This document shows, in pieces, positions 43,589-51,697 of a stretch of 64,000 nt of DNA. The position numbers and the translations under genes are program-made. Under the pieces are notes generated by a model. It saw only the letters and a program-made list of their open reading frames with translations. It did no database searches and was not told where the DNA came from. This stretch comes from Actinomadura rifamycini DSM 43936 (lineage in GTDB: Bacteria; Actinomycetota; Actinomycetes; Streptosporangiales; Streptosporangiaceae), in contig NZ_AULB01000027.1 of assembly GCF_000425065.1 (NCBI RefSeq), forward strand, positions 62,001-126,000, read 5' to 3'. Positions within the stretch are counted from its first letter, which is position 1, and each line of letters begins with the position of its first letter.

Positions 43589-43763
43589 TCACGGACGGGG
43601 GTACGTCCGGAGGGTCGCCGGGGGGCCGGCCCGCGCGGCGGCGGCCTCCGGGAAGGCCACAAAAGCCTTGCCTCACGGTCTTTCCCGGGTCCCCGGGGGT
43701 GCGGGACTGCCGATAGAGTCGTATCCGACAGGCCGCGTCCCCCTCGGTGTTCTGGAGGCCGCT

Positions 43764-44864
43764 TTGGGCGGAGAGGAATACCCGCGCGTGGCCGCGCGCG
43801 CGCCCGCGCCCGGCTTCGAGCGGGACCCGGCCGACGACCTGCCCGACGGGCTGCTGGTCGCCGACCGCGAGGCGCGGATCGTCACCTTCAACGCCGCCGC
43901 CCGGCGCATGACGGGGATCGCCGCGGCGGACGCGATCGGCCGCGACTTCCGCGACGTCCTGCCGCTGCACGACGCCGAGGGCCGCGACTGGTGGAAGTGC
44001 CTCGACCCGTACGAGGGGCTGTCCACCCGCACCCGGCACCCCGAGCAGACCCTGTTCCGCCCCGGCGGCGCGGAACTGCTGGTCACGGCCTCTTACCGGC
44101 GGGACGCCGAGGGGCGGGTGGAACGATTCACCGTGTGCCTGCGCGACGCGCAGCAGCGCGCGCGGCGCGAGCGCGACCGCGCCGACCTGGTGTCGACCGT
44201 CGCGCACGAGCTGCGGTCGCCGCTGACCAGCGTGAAGGGTTTCACCGCGACGCTGCTGGCCAAGTGGCACCGGTTCAACGACGACCAGAAGCGCGTCATG
44301 CTGGAGACCGTCAACGCCGACGCCGACCGCGTGACGCGGCTCATCACCGAGCTGCTCGACGTCTCCCGCATCGAGGCGGGCCGGCTGGAGATGCGCCGCC
44401 AGGTCGTCGACCTCGCCGAGGAGGTCCGCAAGGTCATCGCCGGACGGGTCGCGGCCGGGGAGCCCGAGGACCGGTTCCGCTTCGAGGTCCGCGGCGAGCT
44501 CCCCGAGATGTGGCTCGACCCCGACAAGGTCGACCAGATTCTGGGAAACCTCGTGGAAAACGCGGTGCGGCACGGCGCCGGAACCGTCACAATCGTGGTG
44601 CAGCCGGACGCGCACAAGGAGGGGGCCGCCGTGTCGGTGCGGGACGAGGGCGAGGGCATTCCGCCCGAGGCCGTCCAGCGCGTCTTCCGGCAGTTCTGGC
44701 GCGGCCCCGGCGGCAACCGCCGCGGCGGTACCGGGCTCGGTCTCTACATCGTGAAGGGCCTCGTCGAGGCGCACGGCGGCGTGATCACCGTGCGGCGCGC
44801 GCCCGGCGGCGGCGCCGAGTTCCGATTTACCGTGCCCGCAGGGGCTCCCGACTACGCCGTCTGA
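43764..44864 (+). CDS. PAS-domain sensor histidine kinase without membrane segment
   Basis: The 366-residue kinase has an N-terminal PAS domain (LPDGLLVADREARIVTFNAAA, about residues 23-110) and a HisKA-HATPase core: H box VSTVAHELRSPLTS (about residue 147), N box NLVENAVRHG, G1 VRDEGEGIP and G2 GGTGLGLYIVKGL. No transmembrane helix is seen, so it senses an intracellular signal. TTG 43764 has GGAGG at 43754-43758; GTG 43788 is an alternative. No response regulator lies next to it, so the partner is elsewhere. Confidence 0.88.
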   Translation: MGGEEYPRVAARAPAPGFERDPADDLPDGLLVADREARIVTFNAAARRMTGIAAADAIGRDFRDVLPLHDAEGRDWWKCLDPYEGLSTRTRHPEQTLFRPGGAELLVTASYRRDAEGRVERFTVCLRDAQQRARRERDRADLVSTVAHELRSPLTSVKGFTATLLAKWHRFNDDQKRVMLETVNADADRVTRLITELLDVSRIEAGRLEMRRQVVDLAEEVRKVIAGRVAAGEPEDRFRFEVRGELPEMWLDPDKVDQILGNLVENAVRHGAGTVTIVVQPDAHKEGAAVSVRDEGEGIPPEAVQRVFRQFWRGPGGNRRGGTGLGLYIVKGLVEAHGGVITVRRAPGGGAEFRFTVPAGAPDYAV

Positions 44865-45007
44865 CGGCGTCCGGAACCGTTCGGAACCGGGCGCGCGGCG
44901 ACCCGGGGCTCCGGCGGGCCGCGCGGCACGCGCACGCTGACCGGACATCCGCCGCCCGCGCACTAGACTGCGGGCGTCCCACGCCGACCGGAGTCGATCA
45001 CACAGCC

Positions 45008-46117
45008 ATGTCTGCACCCAATAAGTCCTATGACCCCGTCGAGGTCTCCGCGCTCCAGCCGCAGGAGGTGGAGCGGGCCCGCGACGAGGCCCTCGCCGCC
45101 ATCGCCGCGGCCGCCGACCTCGACGCCCTCAAGCAGGCCCGCCTGGCGCACGCCGGCGACCGCTCGCCGCTGGCCCTCGCCAACCGCGAGATCGGCGCGC
45201 TGCCGCCCGCGGCCCGCGCCGACGCGGGCAAGCGCATCGGCGCCGCCCGCGGCGCCGTCGGGCAGGCGCTCAAGAAGCGCCAGGCCGAACTCGAGGACGA
45301 ACGCGACCAGCGCGTCCTGGTCGAGGAGACCGTCGACGTCACCCTGCCGTGGAACCGCGCGCCGCGCGGCGCCCGGCACCCGCTGACCACCCTGCAGGAG
45401 CGGATGGCGGACGTCTTCGTCTCCATGGGCTTCGAGGTCGCCGAGGGGCCCGAGGTCGAGGCGGAGTGGTTCAACTTCGACGCCCTGAACTTCAAGCCCG
45501 ACCACCCGGCCCGCACGATGCAGGACACCTTCTTCGTCGAGTCGGAGGAGACCGGGCTGGTCCTGCGCACGCACACCTCCCCGGTGCAGATCCGGTCGCT
45601 GCTGTCGCGGGACCTGCCGGTGTACGTGGTGGCGCCGGGGCGTACGTTCCGCACCGACGAGCTGGACGCCACGCACAGCCCCGTCTTCCACCAGCTGGAG
45701 GGCCTCGCCGTCGACGAGGGGCTGACGATGGCGGACCTGCGCGGCGGCATCGAGGCGTTCGTCGCCGGGATGTTCGGCGCGGGCCTGGCGACGCGGTTCC
45801 GGCCGTCGTACTTCCCGTTCACCGAGCCGTCCGCCGAGGTGGACATGCAGTGCTTCGTGTGCCGGGGCGCGTCCGCCGAGCCCGGCGGCGACCCGTGCCG
45901 CACCTGCGGTTCGGAGGGCTGGATCGAGCTCGGCGGCTGCGGCATGGTCAACCCGCGGGTGCTCACGGCCTGCGGCGTCGACCCGGACCGCTACAGCGGC
46001 TGGGCGTTCGGGCTGGGCGTCGAGCGGACGCTGATGTTCCGGCACGGCGTGGAGGACATGTACGACATGGTGGAGGGCGACGTCCGGTTCACCCTCCCGT
46101 TCGGGATGGAGATCTGA
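45008..46117 (+). CDS. pheS: Phenylalanyl-tRNA synthetase alpha subunit
   Basis: The 369-residue subunit has an N-terminal coiled coil that binds tRNA, then HPLTTLQERMADVFVSMGFEVAEGPEVE, THTSPVQIRSL and the Phe-binding GCGMVNPRVLTACGVD with FGLGVERTLMF. It forms an alpha2-beta2 enzyme with PheT. Its TGA shares one base with the pheT ATG (TGATG), so the two are translationally coupled. The upstream gap from the kinase is 143 bases. Confidence 0.95.
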   Translation: MSAPNKSYDPVEVSALQPQEVERARDEALAAIAAAADLDALKQARLAHAGDRSPLALANREIGALPPAARADAGKRIGAARGAVGQALKKRQAELEDERDQRVLVEETVDVTLPWNRAPRGARHPLTTLQERMADVFVSMGFEVAEGPEVEAEWFNFDALNFKPDHPARTMQDTFFVESEETGLVLRTHTSPVQIRSLLSRDLPVYVVAPGRTFRTDELDATHSPVFHQLEGLAVDEGLTMADLRGGIEAFVAGMFGAGLATRFRPSYFPFTEPSAEVDMQCFVCRGASAEPGGDPCRTCGSEGWIELGGCGMVNPRVLTACGVDPDRYSGWAFGLGVERTLMFRHGVEDMYDMVEGDVRFTLPFGMEI

Positions 46118-48597
46118 TGCGGGCCCCGCTTTCCTGGGTGCGCGAGCACGTCGCGCTGCCGGCGGACGTGACCGGCCGCGACCTGGCCGAGAAGCTGATC
46201 GCGGCCGGTCTGGAGGTCGAGACGGTCGAGCGGGCCGGCGCCGACATCACCGGGCCGCTGGTCGTCGGCGAGGTCCTGGCGATCGAGGAGCTGACCGGGT
46301 TCAAGAAGCCGATCCGGTACTGCCGGGTGGACGTGGGCGACGCCAACGGCACCGGCGAGCCGCAGAACATCGTGTGCGGGGCGACGAACTTCGCCGTCGG
46401 CGACCGCATCGTGGCGATCCTGCCCGGCGGCGTGCTGCCGGGCGGGTTCGCGATCGGCGCGCGCAAGACCTACGGCAAGATGTCCGAGGGCATGATCTGC
46501 TCGGTCAGCGAGCTCGGCATCGGCGACGACCACGGCGGCATCCTGGTGCTGCCGCCGGACGCGCCGGTCGGCGCGGACGCGATCGAGCTGCTCGGGCTCC
46601 GCGACGACGTCCTCGACATCGCCGTCACGCCCGACCGCGGCTACGCGCTGTCGATCCGCGGCATCGCCCGCGAGGCCGCGACCGCCTACGGCGTCCCGTT
46701 CACCGACCCCGCGGAGATCGAGCTCCCGGCGGCGTCCGGCGAGGCGCACCCGGCGAGCATCGCCGACCCGACCGCCTGCGACCGGTTCGTCCTGCGCGAG
46801 GTCCGCGGCTTCGACCCGGACGCGCGGACGCCGATGTGGATGCGGGTCCGGCTGCACCGCGCCGGGATGCGGCCGGTGTCGCTCGCCGTCGACGTCACCA
46901 ACTACGTGATGCTGGAGCTCGGGCAGCCGCTGCACGCCTTCGACCGGGCCAAGCTCACCGGCCCGATCGTGGTGCGGCGCGCCGCGTCCGGCGAGGTGCT
47001 GGAGACCCTCGACCACGTCAAGCGGACGCTGGACCCCGAGGACGTCCTCATCACCGACGAGTCGGGGCCGATCTCGATGGCGGGCGCGATGGGCGGCCTG
47101 GCCACCGAGATCGACGACCGGTCGTCCGACATGGTGATCGAGGCCGCGCACTTCGACCCGATCGGCACCGCCCGGATGTGCCGCCGGCACCGGCTGCACA
47201 GCGAGGCGTCGCACCGCTTCGAGCGCGGCGTCGACCGCGAGCTGCCGCTGTACGCGTCCTACCGGGCGGCGCGGATGCTCGCCGAACTGGGCGGCGCCGA
47301 GGTCCTTCCCGGGGTGACGCACGCCGAGGCGCCCGTCGAGCGGACGACCGTCGCGATGCCCGCCGGGCACCCCGGGCGCGTCGCGGGCGTGCCGTACGGG
47401 CGCGACGCCGTCGTGCGGCGGCTGGAGCAGGTCGGCTGCACCGTCGAGGGCGCGGGGGACGAGCTCGCGGTGACGCCGCCGTCGTGGCGTCCCGACCTCG
47501 TCGACCCGAACGACCTGGCCGAAGAGGTCATCCGGCTGGAGGGGTACCAGAACATCCCGGTGCGGGCGCCGCGCCCGGCCGCCGGGAAGGGCCTCACCGC
47601 CGGGCAGCGGCTGCGCCGCCGCGTCGGCCGCGCCCTCGCCGGCGCCGGGTACGTGGAGGTGCTGAACTTCCCGTTCGTCGCCGAGAAGGACTGGGACGAC
47701 CTGCACCTGCCGGCCGACGACGCCCGCCGCCGCGCGCTGCGGCTCGCCAACCCGATGTCGGAGCAGGAGCCGCTGCTGCGCACGACGCTGCTGCCGGGCC
47801 TGCTGCGGACGCTCGCGCAGAACGCCGGGCGCGGCTTCGGCGACGCGGCCCTGTACGAGCTGGGCGTGGTGTTCCGGCCCGACCCGGACGCGCCGAAGAC
47901 CGCGCCGCGCCTCGCGGTGGACCGGGGGCCGACGGCCGAGGAGGTCGCGTCCGTGGAGGCGGCGCTGCCCGACCAGCCGCACCGGGTCGCGGTCGTGCTG
48001 TCCGGCGAGCGCGAGGCGTCCGGCTGGTGGGGCGAGGGCCGTCCGGCGCTGTGGGCGGACGCGATCGAGGCCGCCCGCACCGTCGCCCGCGAGGTCGGCG
48101 TAGAGCTGACCGCCGCGGCCGACCGGCACGCCCCGTGGCACCCGGGCCGCTGCGCCGCGCTGTACGTCGGCGACGTGCTCGTGGGGCACGCCGGCGAGCT
48201 GCACCCGCGCGTCACCAAGGCGTACGGGCTGCCGCCGCGCAGCTGCGCGATGGAGCTGGAGCTGCGCCGCCTCGGCGAGCCGGTCCAGGTCCGTGCGCCG
48301 CACGTGTCGACCTACCCGGTCGCGGTGCAGGACGTCGCCCTGGTCGTGGACGACGCCGTCCCCGCGGCGGACGTGGAGGCGGCGCTGCGCGACGGCGCCG
48401 GGGAGCTGCTGGAGACGGTCCGGCTGTTCGACGTCTACACCGGCGAGCAGGTCGGGGAGGGCCGCAAGTCGCTGGCCTACTCCCTGCGGTTCCGCGCCGC
48501 CGACCGCACGCTGACCGCCGAGGAGGCGTCGGGCGCGCGGGACGCGGCGGTCGCCGCCGCGGCCGACCGCACCGGCGCCGTCCTGCGCGGCGCCTGA
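46117..48597 (+). CDS. pheT: Phenylalanyl-tRNA synthetase beta subunit
   Basis: The 826-residue subunit starts RAPLSWVREHVALP, followed by the tRNA-binding OB domain (VVGEVLAIEEL, IVCGATNFAVGDRIV), the B3/B4 editing domain (PMWMRVRLHRAGMRPVSLAV) and the C-terminal anticodon-binding FDX-ACB domain (THVS-like HVSTYPVAVQDVALVVDDAV). The B3/B4 domain hydrolyses Tyr-tRNA-Phe. It is followed by a strong intrinsic terminator. Confidence 0.95.
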   Translation: MRAPLSWVREHVALPADVTGRDLAEKLIAAGLEVETVERAGADITGPLVVGEVLAIEELTGFKKPIRYCRVDVGDANGTGEPQNIVCGATNFAVGDRIVAILPGGVLPGGFAIGARKTYGKMSEGMICSVSELGIGDDHGGILVLPPDAPVGADAIELLGLRDDVLDIAVTPDRGYALSIRGIAREAATAYGVPFTDPAEIELPAASGEAHPASIADPTACDRFVLREVRGFDPDARTPMWMRVRLHRAGMRPVSLAVDVTNYVMLELGQPLHAFDRAKLTGPIVVRRAASGEVLETLDHVKRTLDPEDVLITDESGPISMAGAMGGLATEIDDRSSDMVIEAAHFDPIGTARMCRRHRLHSEASHRFERGVDRELPLYASYRAARMLAELGGAEVLPGVTHAEAPVERTTVAMPAGHPGRVAGVPYGRDAVVRRLEQVGCTVEGAGDELAVTPPSWRPDLVDPNDLAEEVIRLEGYQNIPVRAPRPAAGKGLTAGQRLRRRVGRALAGAGYVEVLNFPFVAEKDWDDLHLPADDARRRALRLANPMSEQEPLLRTTLLPGLLRTLAQNAGRGFGDAALYELGVVFRPDPDAPKTAPRLAVDRGPTAEEVASVEAALPDQPHRVAVVLSGEREASGWWGEGRPALWADAIEAARTVAREVGVELTAAADRHAPWHPGRCAALYVGDVLVGHAGELHPRVTKAYGLPPRSCAMELELRRLGEPVQVRAPHVSTYPVAVQDVALVVDDAVPAADVEAALRDGAGELLETVRLFDVYTGEQVGEGRKSLAYSLRFRAADRTLTAEEASGARDAAVAAAADRTGAVLRGA

Positions 48598-48630
48598 CGA
48601 TCGCGCGCCGCCGAAGCGCGGCTGAGGAAA

Positions 48631-48665
48631 CGGCCCGGACCCGCCCCGCGGGTCCGGGCCGTTTT
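48631..48665 (+). terminator. Intrinsic terminator after pheT
   Basis: CGGCCCGGACCCGC at 48631-48644 pairs perfectly with GCGGGTCCGGGCCG at 48648-48661, followed by TTTT at 48662-48665. It is the most classical terminator in the window. Confidence 0.85.
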
Positions 48666-48699
48666 CATCGGCCGCCGCCGGAAACCTTCTTAATGCTAC

Positions 48700-48947
48700 T
48701 TGTGTTGCGATAAGCGCTCGGGTAATCTGACCGCGTCACATCGCCGCCCGGTTGGGGAGTCCATTGAGGATCTGAGGTCGCAGGCACCGCGCGACCAGCC
48801 GCGCCCGTCATCGGGCCGTCGGCACGCGCATGCGATCTCAGCGGACCCTCGTCCCGGGCTTTTCCCATGCCCGCAGGCGCGATGCGCGTTCTCCGCGGTG
48901 TCTCCACGTGTCCGGCACACCGAACGACACCTCCGGAGGAGCGCCTC
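48700..48947 (+). promoter_or_regulatory. Promoter and long leader of the ABC-F gene
   Basis: TTGTGT at 48700-48705 and TAATCT at 48723-48728 with a 17-base spacer form a good promoter; the predicted transcript starts near 48735, giving a leader of about 213 bases. The leader has several possible helices: CTGAGGTCGCA near 48771 with TGCGATCTCAG near 48831, and GCCCG-TCAT-CGGGC in between. Genes for antibiotic-resistance ABC-F proteins often have such attenuating leaders. No convincing leader peptide is seen. Confidence 0.4.
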
Positions 48948-50567
48948 TTGTCTCACGCCATCGTCTGCACCGACCTGTCCTTCGCCTGGCCCGACGGGAC
49001 GACCGTCCTGGACGGCCTCGACGCCGCGTTCGGCGCCGGGCGCACCGGCCTGATCGGCGTCAACGGGGCGGGGAAGTCCACCCTGCTGAAGCTCGTCGCC
49101 GGGGAACTGCGGCCGGGCTCGGGCAGCGTCACCGTCGAGGGGGAGGTCGGCTACCTGCCGCAGACCCTCGTCCTCGACGGCTCCGCCACGGTCTCCGATC
49201 TGCTCGGCATCAGCGGGACGCGCGCCGCGCTGCACGCCATCGAGCGGGGCGAGGCCACCGAGGCGAACTTCGCGGCCGTCGGCGACGACGGCTGGGACGT
49301 CGAGGAGCGGGCCCGCGCCGAGCTGGACCGGCTCGGCCTCGAGGACCTCGGCCTCGACCGGCCCATCCCGACGCTGTCGGGCGGTGAGGCCATGATGGTC
49401 GGGCTCGCCGCGCTGCTGCTCGCCCGTCCCGACGTCCTGCTGCTGGACGAGCCGACCAACAACCTCGACCTGGACGCGCGCCGCCGCCTCTACGACGCGG
49501 TCGCGGCCTGGAAGGGCGTGCTGGTCGTCGTCAGCCACGACCGGGAGCTGCTGGACCTGGTCGACGACATCGCCGACCTGCGCGACGGCGGCGTCCGCTC
49601 GTTCGGCGGCAACCTGTCCGCCTACGAGGAGCTGCTCGCCGTCGAGAAGGAGGCGGCCGAACGCGCCGTCCGCGCCGCCGAGACCGACCTGCGCCGGCAG
49701 AAGCGCGAGCTGGAGGAGGCCCATGTCAAGCTCGCCCGGCGCAAGCGGTACGGCGACAAGATGTACGAGAACAAGCGCGAACCGAAGATCGTGATGGGGG
49801 AGCGCAAGCGGCAGGCGCAGGTCGCGGCCGGCAAGCACCGCATCATGCACGAGGAGCGGCTCGCCGACGCCAGAACCCGGCTGGACGAGGCGGAGAGCGC
49901 CGTCCGCGAGGACGACGAGATCCGCGTCGAGCTGCCCGCGACGCGCGTCCCGGCGGGGCGCACCGTCGTGACCGTCACCGGGCTGTCCGCGCCCGAGCCG
50001 GAGCCCGCGACGCTCACCGAGCTGATCGTCCGGGGCCCGGAACGGATCGGCCTCGTCGGCCCGAACGGCTCCGGCAAGACGACCCTGCTGCGCGCGCTGG
50101 TCGGCGAGTCGGCCCCGGACGGGACGACCGTCAAGATCGGCGTCGACGGCGTGCGGTACCTGCCGCAGCGCCTGGACGTCCTGGACGACGCCCTCAGCGT
50201 GGTCGACAACGTCCGGGCGCACGCCCCGTCGGCGTCCGTCACGGAGATCCGCTCGGGGCTGGCGCGGTTCCTGTTCCGCGGCGCGCGGGCCGAGCGGCCC
50301 GCGGGGACGCTGTCGGGCGGCGAGCGCTTCCGCGCGGTGCTGGCGTCGCTGCTGCTCGCCGAGCCCGCCCCGCGGCTCCTGCTGCTGGACGAGCCGACGA
50401 ACAACCTCGACATGGCCAGCGCCCGCCAGCTCGCCCAGGCGCTCGCCGCGTACCGGGGCGCGCTCGTCGTGGTCAGCCACGACCTGCCGTTCCTGCGCAC
50501 GCTGGGCCTCACCCGCTGGCTGCGGATGGACCGCGCGACCGGCCTGACGGAGGTGGAACCGGAGTGA
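48948..50567 (+). CDS. ABC-F family ribosome-associated ATPase
   Basis: The 539-residue protein has two ABC cassettes and no membrane segment. Cassette 1 has Walker A GVNGAGKST, signature LSGGEAMMVGL and LLLDEPTNNLD; cassette 2 has GPNGSGKTT, LSGGERFRAVL and LLLLDEPTNNLD. Between them is a charged linker (about residues 225-325) with KRYGDKMYENKREPKI, the P-site tRNA interaction region of ABC-F proteins. These bind the ribosomal E site and act on stalled or drug-bound ribosomes; whether this one confers resistance is unknown. TTG 48948 has GGAGGAG at 48935-48941. Confidence 0.92.
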   Translation: MSHAIVCTDLSFAWPDGTTVLDGLDAAFGAGRTGLIGVNGAGKSTLLKLVAGELRPGSGSVTVEGEVGYLPQTLVLDGSATVSDLLGISGTRAALHAIERGEATEANFAAVGDDGWDVEERARAELDRLGLEDLGLDRPIPTLSGGEAMMVGLAALLLARPDVLLLDEPTNNLDLDARRRLYDAVAAWKGVLVVVSHDRELLDLVDDIADLRDGGVRSFGGNLSAYEELLAVEKEAAERAVRAAETDLRRQKRELEEAHVKLARRKRYGDKMYENKREPKIVMGERKRQAQVAAGKHRIMHEERLADARTRLDEAESAVREDDEIRVELPATRVPAGRTVVTVTGLSAPEPEPATLTELIVRGPERIGLVGPNGSGKTTLLRALVGESAPDGTTVKIGVDGVRYLPQRLDVLDDALSVVDNVRAHAPSASVTEIRSGLARFLFRGARAERPAGTLSGGERFRAVLASLLLAEPAPRLLLLDEPTNNLDMASARQLAQALAAYRGALVVVSHDLPFLRTLGLTRWLRMDRATGLTEVEPE

Positions 50568-50583
50568 TCCGGAAAATACGGTG

Positions 50584-50610
50584 ATGACACGATCAAGCTG
50601 CTGCTACGGT
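50584..50610 (+). promoter_or_regulatory. Weak promoter candidate of the hypothetical gene and RNA module
   Basis: ATGACA at 50584-50589 and TACGGT at 50605-50610 lie 15 bases apart in the 74-base gap after the ABC-F gene. The spacing is short, so read-through from the ABC-F gene is an equal possibility. Confidence 0.25.
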
Positions 50611-50641
50611 CCTTCTGTCCGAAAAAGGGGGAGCGAACGAG

Positions 50642-51376
50642 ATGCCGACGAAGCTGAACCAGATCATCGCGGTCGAGAAGGGCGTGAAGAGCAAGTCCGT
50701 CCAGGATCTGGCGGCCGCGCAGCAGGCGGTCCAGAAGGCCCCGCTGCTGTCCGGTATCTCGCGGACCTACCAGCCCAAGGACGAGGAGGGGGAGCAGTTC
50801 CCCGCGGAGTCCACCCGGGTGCAGGTCAAGGTCGACGACGTCCTGCGCGACGTGACCGGGTCGCTGACGCGCCTGTTCGACGTCACCGCCACCAAGGACT
50901 GGGCGAACTGCGACGCCCGCGCCGACGTGACGGTGGACGGCACGACGATCCTGCGGGACGTGCCGGTGTCCTACCTGCTCTTCCTGGAGAAGCAGCTGAA
51001 GGAGCTGCACGGCTTCGTCCGGAGGCTGCCGGTGCTGGACGCCGCCGAGACGTGGGTGTCCGACCCGTCCACCGACGTGTGGCGGACCGAGCCGGTCCGC
51101 ACCGTGAAGACCAAGAAGGTCCCGCGCAACCACGTCAAGGCGGAGGCGACCGACAAGCACCCGGCGCAGGTCGAGGTGTACTACGAGGACGTCACGATCG
51201 GCCACTGGACGACGGTGAAGTTCTCCGGGGCGCTCCCGGCCAAGCGGGTCAACGAGCTGCTCGGCCGGATCGAGCGGCTGCAGGACGCCGTCAAGTTCGC
51301 GCGCGAGGAGGCGAACGGCACCGAGGTGACGGACCGGCGGGTCGGCGAGGCGGTGTTCGGCTACCTCTTCGGCTGA
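50642..51376 (+). CDS. Conserved hypothetical protein directly upstream of two permuted tRNA-like genes
   Basis: The 244-residue protein is soluble, with no signal peptide or membrane helix and no catalytic motif that I recognise. It starts PTKLNQIIAVEKGVKSKSVQ and has a Lys-rich central block KTKKVPRNHVKAEATDKHPA (about residue 155), then VEVYYEDVTIGHWTTVKFSG and a C-terminal helix region RVNELLGRIERLQDAVKFAREE. I believe similar proteins occur in other actinomycetes, from memory only. GGGGGAG precedes ATG 50642. The tRNA-like elements start about 70-95 bases after its stop with no terminator between, so one transcript is likely. A role in binding, processing or joining these RNAs is inference. 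Confidence 0.8.
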   Translation: MPTKLNQIIAVEKGVKSKSVQDLAAAQQAVQKAPLLSGISRTYQPKDEEGEQFPAESTRVQVKVDDVLRDVTGSLTRLFDVTATKDWANCDARADVTVDGTTILRDVPVSYLLFLEKQLKELHGFVRRLPVLDAAETWVSDPSTDVWRTEPVRTVKTKKVPRNHVKAEATDKHPAQVEVYYEDVTIGHWTTVKFSGALPAKRVNELLGRIERLQDAVKFAREEANGTEVTDRRVGEAVFGYLFG

Positions 51377-51409
51377 CCGCGCCGAAGCCGACCGACAACT
51401 GAAAAGGAT

Positions 51410-51431
51410 CCTCCCGCCGACGCGCGGGAGG
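51410..51431 (+). promoter_or_regulatory. Hairpin between the hypothetical gene and the first tRNA-like element
   Basis: CCTCCCGC at 51410-51417 pairs with GCGGGAGG at 51424-51431 around CGACGC, then GCGC-GAGGA-GCGC follows at about 51433-51445. There is no T-tract. It may be part of the RNA precursor or a processing site. Confidence 0.4.
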
Positions 51432-51445
51432 TGCGCGAGGAGCGC

Positions 51446-51469
51446 AAGCTGAAGCTGAAGCCGAAGCTG
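51446..51469 (+). repeat. Four hexamer repeats just ahead of the first tRNA-like element
   Basis: The sequence reads AAGCTG, AAGCTG, AAGCCG, AAGCTG without gaps. It lies directly 5' of the sequence that forms the 3' half of the first permuted tRNA, and CTGA within it can pair with TCAG (51557-51560) downstream of the 5' half. Confidence 0.6.
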
Positions 51470-51471
51470 AC

Positions 51472-51554
51472 ACGGCGAGCGAAATGCGGGTTCGAGTCCC
51501 GCCCCCGGCACTCGCGCCGGGGTGGCCCAACCGGTAGAGGCAGCCGCCCGTCAA
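51472..51554 (+). tRNA. Circularly permuted tRNA-like element 1 (identity unclear)
   Basis: The 3' half comes first: T stem GCGGG 51486-51490, T loop TTCGAGT, T stem CCCGC 51498-51502, acceptor strand CCCCGGC 51503-51509 and discriminator A 51510. A linker CTCGC (51511-51515) leads into the 5' half: GCCGGGG 51516-51522, which pairs with the acceptor strand over all 7 bp, then TG, D arm 51525-51541 with the GG pair, and A 51542. The anticodon stem is imperfect: GCCG 51543-51546 pairs with CGGC 51473-51476 and the fifth pair is C-A. The loop would be CCGTCAA (anticodon GUC) but lacks U33, and the variable region is 9 nt. It may be a degenerate tRNA or a mimic. Confidence 0.7.
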
Positions 51555-51621
51555 ACTCAGATTCTCGCTCCAGACTCAGCATTCACCGCCGATCGCCGGA
51601 TCGCGCGGACGTGGACGAGTC

Positions 51622-51697
51622 CCTTGAGATGCCGGTTCGATTCCGGCTCGCTCCGCTCGTGGGGCGATGGCGTAAAGGTAACGCGCAAGGGTCTGAT
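51622..51697 (+). tRNA. Circularly permuted tRNA-Gln (CUG) element 2
   Basis: The 3' half lies upstream: anticodon strand CCTTG 51622-51626, variable AGAT, T stem GCCGG 51631-51635, T loop TTCGATT, CCGGC 51643-51647, acceptor TCGCTCC 51648-51654 and discriminator G 51655. Linker CTCGT 51656-51660 joins it to the 5' half: acceptor GGGGCGA 51661-51667 (7 bp with one G-U), TG, D arm GCGT-AAAGGTA-ACGC 51670-51684, G, anticodon stem CAAGG 51686-51690 and loop GTCTGAT 51691-51697 with U33 and anticodon CUG. Joined in normal order it is a complete 71-nt cloverleaf. D arm and anticodon agree with tRNA-Gln. No CCA is encoded. Confidence 0.85.

Noticed and set aside
48700..49053. 117-codon frame in the ABC-F leader as a regulatory peptide
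   Set aside because: It runs into the ABC-F gene in another frame, lacks a ribosome site, and has no family-like residues.
51516..51655. A normal-order tRNA with a long insertion, using the 5' half at 51516 and the 3' half at 51622
   Set aside because: GCCGGGG does not pair with TCGCTCC; each acceptor pairs only in the permuted arrangement.
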